DNA from: Zeus faber
Lineage: Eukaryota; Chordata; Actinopteri; Zeiformes; Zeidae
Direction: 5' to 3'
Assembly: GCA_960531495.1 (NCBI GenBank)
Contig: OY482847.1
Span: 19,378,066 to 19,442,065, forward strand
DNA length: 64,000 nt
Part shown: piece by piece, positions 62,652 to 64,000 of the stretch
How the letters are laid out: every line of letters begins with the position of its first letter
Numbering within the stretch: the first letter of the stretch is position 1
Notes under the pieces: model-generated
Seen by the model: only the letters and a program-made list of their open reading frames with translations
Databases searched by the model: none
What the model was told of the DNA's origin: nothing
Position numbers and translations under genes: made by a program

Positions 62652-63191
62652 TTAGTGATGCTGACATGCGGGGACTGGGACTGGCAGGATGACAGAGGTG
62701 TAGCTGCTGGTCAGAGCAGCGTCTGCACACAGCTGCTCTGGAGTCAGGGTAATGTCTGGAGGAAGCAGGAAGTCAGCATGAGAGCCTGTGGAGAGTCAGC
62801 ACGTAGACACCTTTTTATTTAACTGGAAGGATAAGCACATATAACGTGGTTGCCAGTCAGGCTACAAATGAGACTATCAAACAAACAAGAAAAAAACAAA
62901 AACCATTTGCTTTTCCATTTGCTTGACTCCTACCCGTGTCTGACTCCTGGCCCGCCGCGACCCTCTCCCCCAGCAGCATCTCCAGCAGGAGGCTGTCCAC
63001 CTGGGCCTCCCCCAGGAGACGTGCGAAGTGGAGCGTCTCCACCATCTGCCAGGCGACGCTCTGCAGGGGGGTCAGCATCAGCAGGATCTCCCCAAAACGA
63101 CCCCTCTGGTCGCAGGTTGCCCCCTCTAGCAGCACGTGGGCCTGGAACCGCAGATGCCGCACAATCTGAGGGCCCTCCAAGCCCGGGCAGT
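62652..63191 (-). CDS. hnf4b: HNF4-type nuclear receptor, last two coding exons (5' partial)
   Basis: Orphan nuclear receptor, a DNA-binding transcription factor of liver, gut and kidney. Only the 3' end is in the window. Exon 63191-62934 (acceptor CTCCCAG, donor GTAGGA) encodes the end of the ligand-binding domain: RFQAHVLLEG, QRGRFGEILLMLTPLQSVAWQM, HFARLLGEAQVDSLLLEMLLGE. This aligns residue for residue with HNF4 helices 10-12 (RGRFGELLLLLPTLQS, DNLLQEMLLGG), and the exon starts at the same point as HNF4A exon 8. LLLEMLL is the AF-2 core. Exon 62785-62652 joins in phase and adds a short F domain ending ILPVPVPACQHH and TAA. An AATAAA (minus strand) lies just after the stop at 62648-62643, and another at 62444-62439. 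The sequence is too divergent for HNF4A or HNF4G, hence hnf4b is the best guess. The rest of the gene lies beyond the window's right end. Confidence 0.85.
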
Positions 63192-64000
63192 CTGGGAGGG
63201 GAAACGTGAAGCAGAGAAGAGAAATAAAGAGAATTCATAGGATTTCAGCACAATTCAACTGAGGATGTATTGGTGGATATAGACAGTCTAGCCGGATTTA
63301 AGGGAATCTGTATCTGAACCTGTATCTCAACAAGTTTCTTCTCCCCATACCCAGACAGTATGACCCCACTTAGCAGGACATACAACACCTTTTCCATATA
63401 CTTTAAACGCCTTGAAAGACCTTTGAAAGACCTTAAAGACCGCCTTCACTTTGAAGACAACCTGCCTGAATGCAACACAACCCTTATTACCAGTCTGTGC
63501 ATCAGTGCTGAACGATAGAAAAGGGATCTATAAAGCGTCCTAACAAACCAAACAGTGTTTGTACGGCATTTACCTGATGGTGTGTTCGTTATGCGGTAGT
63601 CACTTTTGCAAAAGGGTTCCACCATCTTTTTTCTTCTTCCTGCATTGCTCTAGCAGATAGGGCTCACATCTTGCTCACCTCGTACTCTAGTCAGGGTGAT
63701 GGTCAGATCATGTGTCCCCATGTGCCGTGCTGTCTGCAGCTTCATTTATTACATGCTGCCAACCAGCAGGGGGCTGGTGAGCACAGTGTTGTCCTTCGTC
63801 AACCGATTATCCTGTCATATTTTATCTCCGTATATCAATGACGCCCGCCCATTCGTTTGTGTCGAAAATACAAAACATAAATAAAAAACCACAATGTATT
63901 ACAACACGAAATGTCACGTAGGGTTTTCTGCAGCATCTGTTTCACCCAACGCTGAAGTAGCAGCTCTATCCCTGAGCCCCACTTGACTCTACACTATTTC
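63192..64000 (-). other. HNF4 gene intron (upstream of the last LBD exon)
   Basis: No further HNF4 exon (zinc fingers or earlier LBD helices) could be recognised in either strand up to the window's end, so this stretch is best read as an intron of the same gene. Confidence 0.6.

Noticed and set aside
62850-63209. 119-aa plus-strand frame rich in Pro/Ser/Gly
   Set aside because: Antisense shadow of the HNF4 ligand-binding exon, which matches the family on the minus strand.
63540-63720. Further HNF4 exon on the minus strand
   Set aside because: Translation shows no zinc-finger or ligand-binding motif in any frame, despite a GTAAAT that could be a donor.

Overview
The window is vertebrate, almost certainly ray-finned fish, nuclear DNA. 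Coding sequence is split into short exons with GT..AG introns. Tandem repeats are dense (long GT/CA, TA and TAG tracts). The mobile elements are fish-typical: a tRNA-derived SINE, hAT- and mariner-like MITEs, a Ty3/gypsy element, LINE fragments and a Helitron-like fragment. I see no prokaryotic, viral or CRISPR locus.

Layout. (1) 413-13794, plus strand: usp10, a ubiquitin-specific protease, from its second coding exon to the stop. The exon with the initiator Met must lie left of the window. A 3'UTR with AATAAA signals at 14934 and 15707 follows. (2) 15.7-19.9 kb: intergenic, with one mariner-like MITE and one small hAT-like MITE. (3) About 19.9-32.2 kb, plus strand: crispld2, a secreted CAP plus double-LCCL glycoprotein. 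A candidate TATA promoter and 5'UTR exon lie at 19.9-20.06 kb, coding exons run 21817-30644, and a 3'UTR continues to about 32.18 kb. (4) 32.2-61.8 kb: about 30 kb with no gene I can support. It holds an hAT-like MITE, a CpG-rich patch, a TAG-rich tandem-repeat field that contains a mariner MITE, a LINE fragment and a minus-strand gypsy element, a Helitron-like fragment, a second copy of the gypsy LTR, two copies of an approximately 200-bp repeat with GT tails, a TTAA-flanked MITE and a second LINE fragment. (5) 61.87-63.19 kb, minus strand: the 3' end of an HNF4-type nuclear receptor gene, probably hnf4b. It comprises the last ligand-binding-domain exon and two candidate terminal exons with matching splice phase.

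The three genes act separately: deubiquitination and stress-granule regulation, extracellular matrix, and transcription. Their adjacency is the informative point. usp10-crispld2 is a conserved vertebrate pair (human 16q24), and an HNF4 gene 30 kb beyond crispld2 fits the HNF4 paralogue absent from mammals. I found no previously undescribed functional system. The most checkable novelties are the alternative HNF4 tail exons, the repeat field with nested insertions, and the small MITE families.
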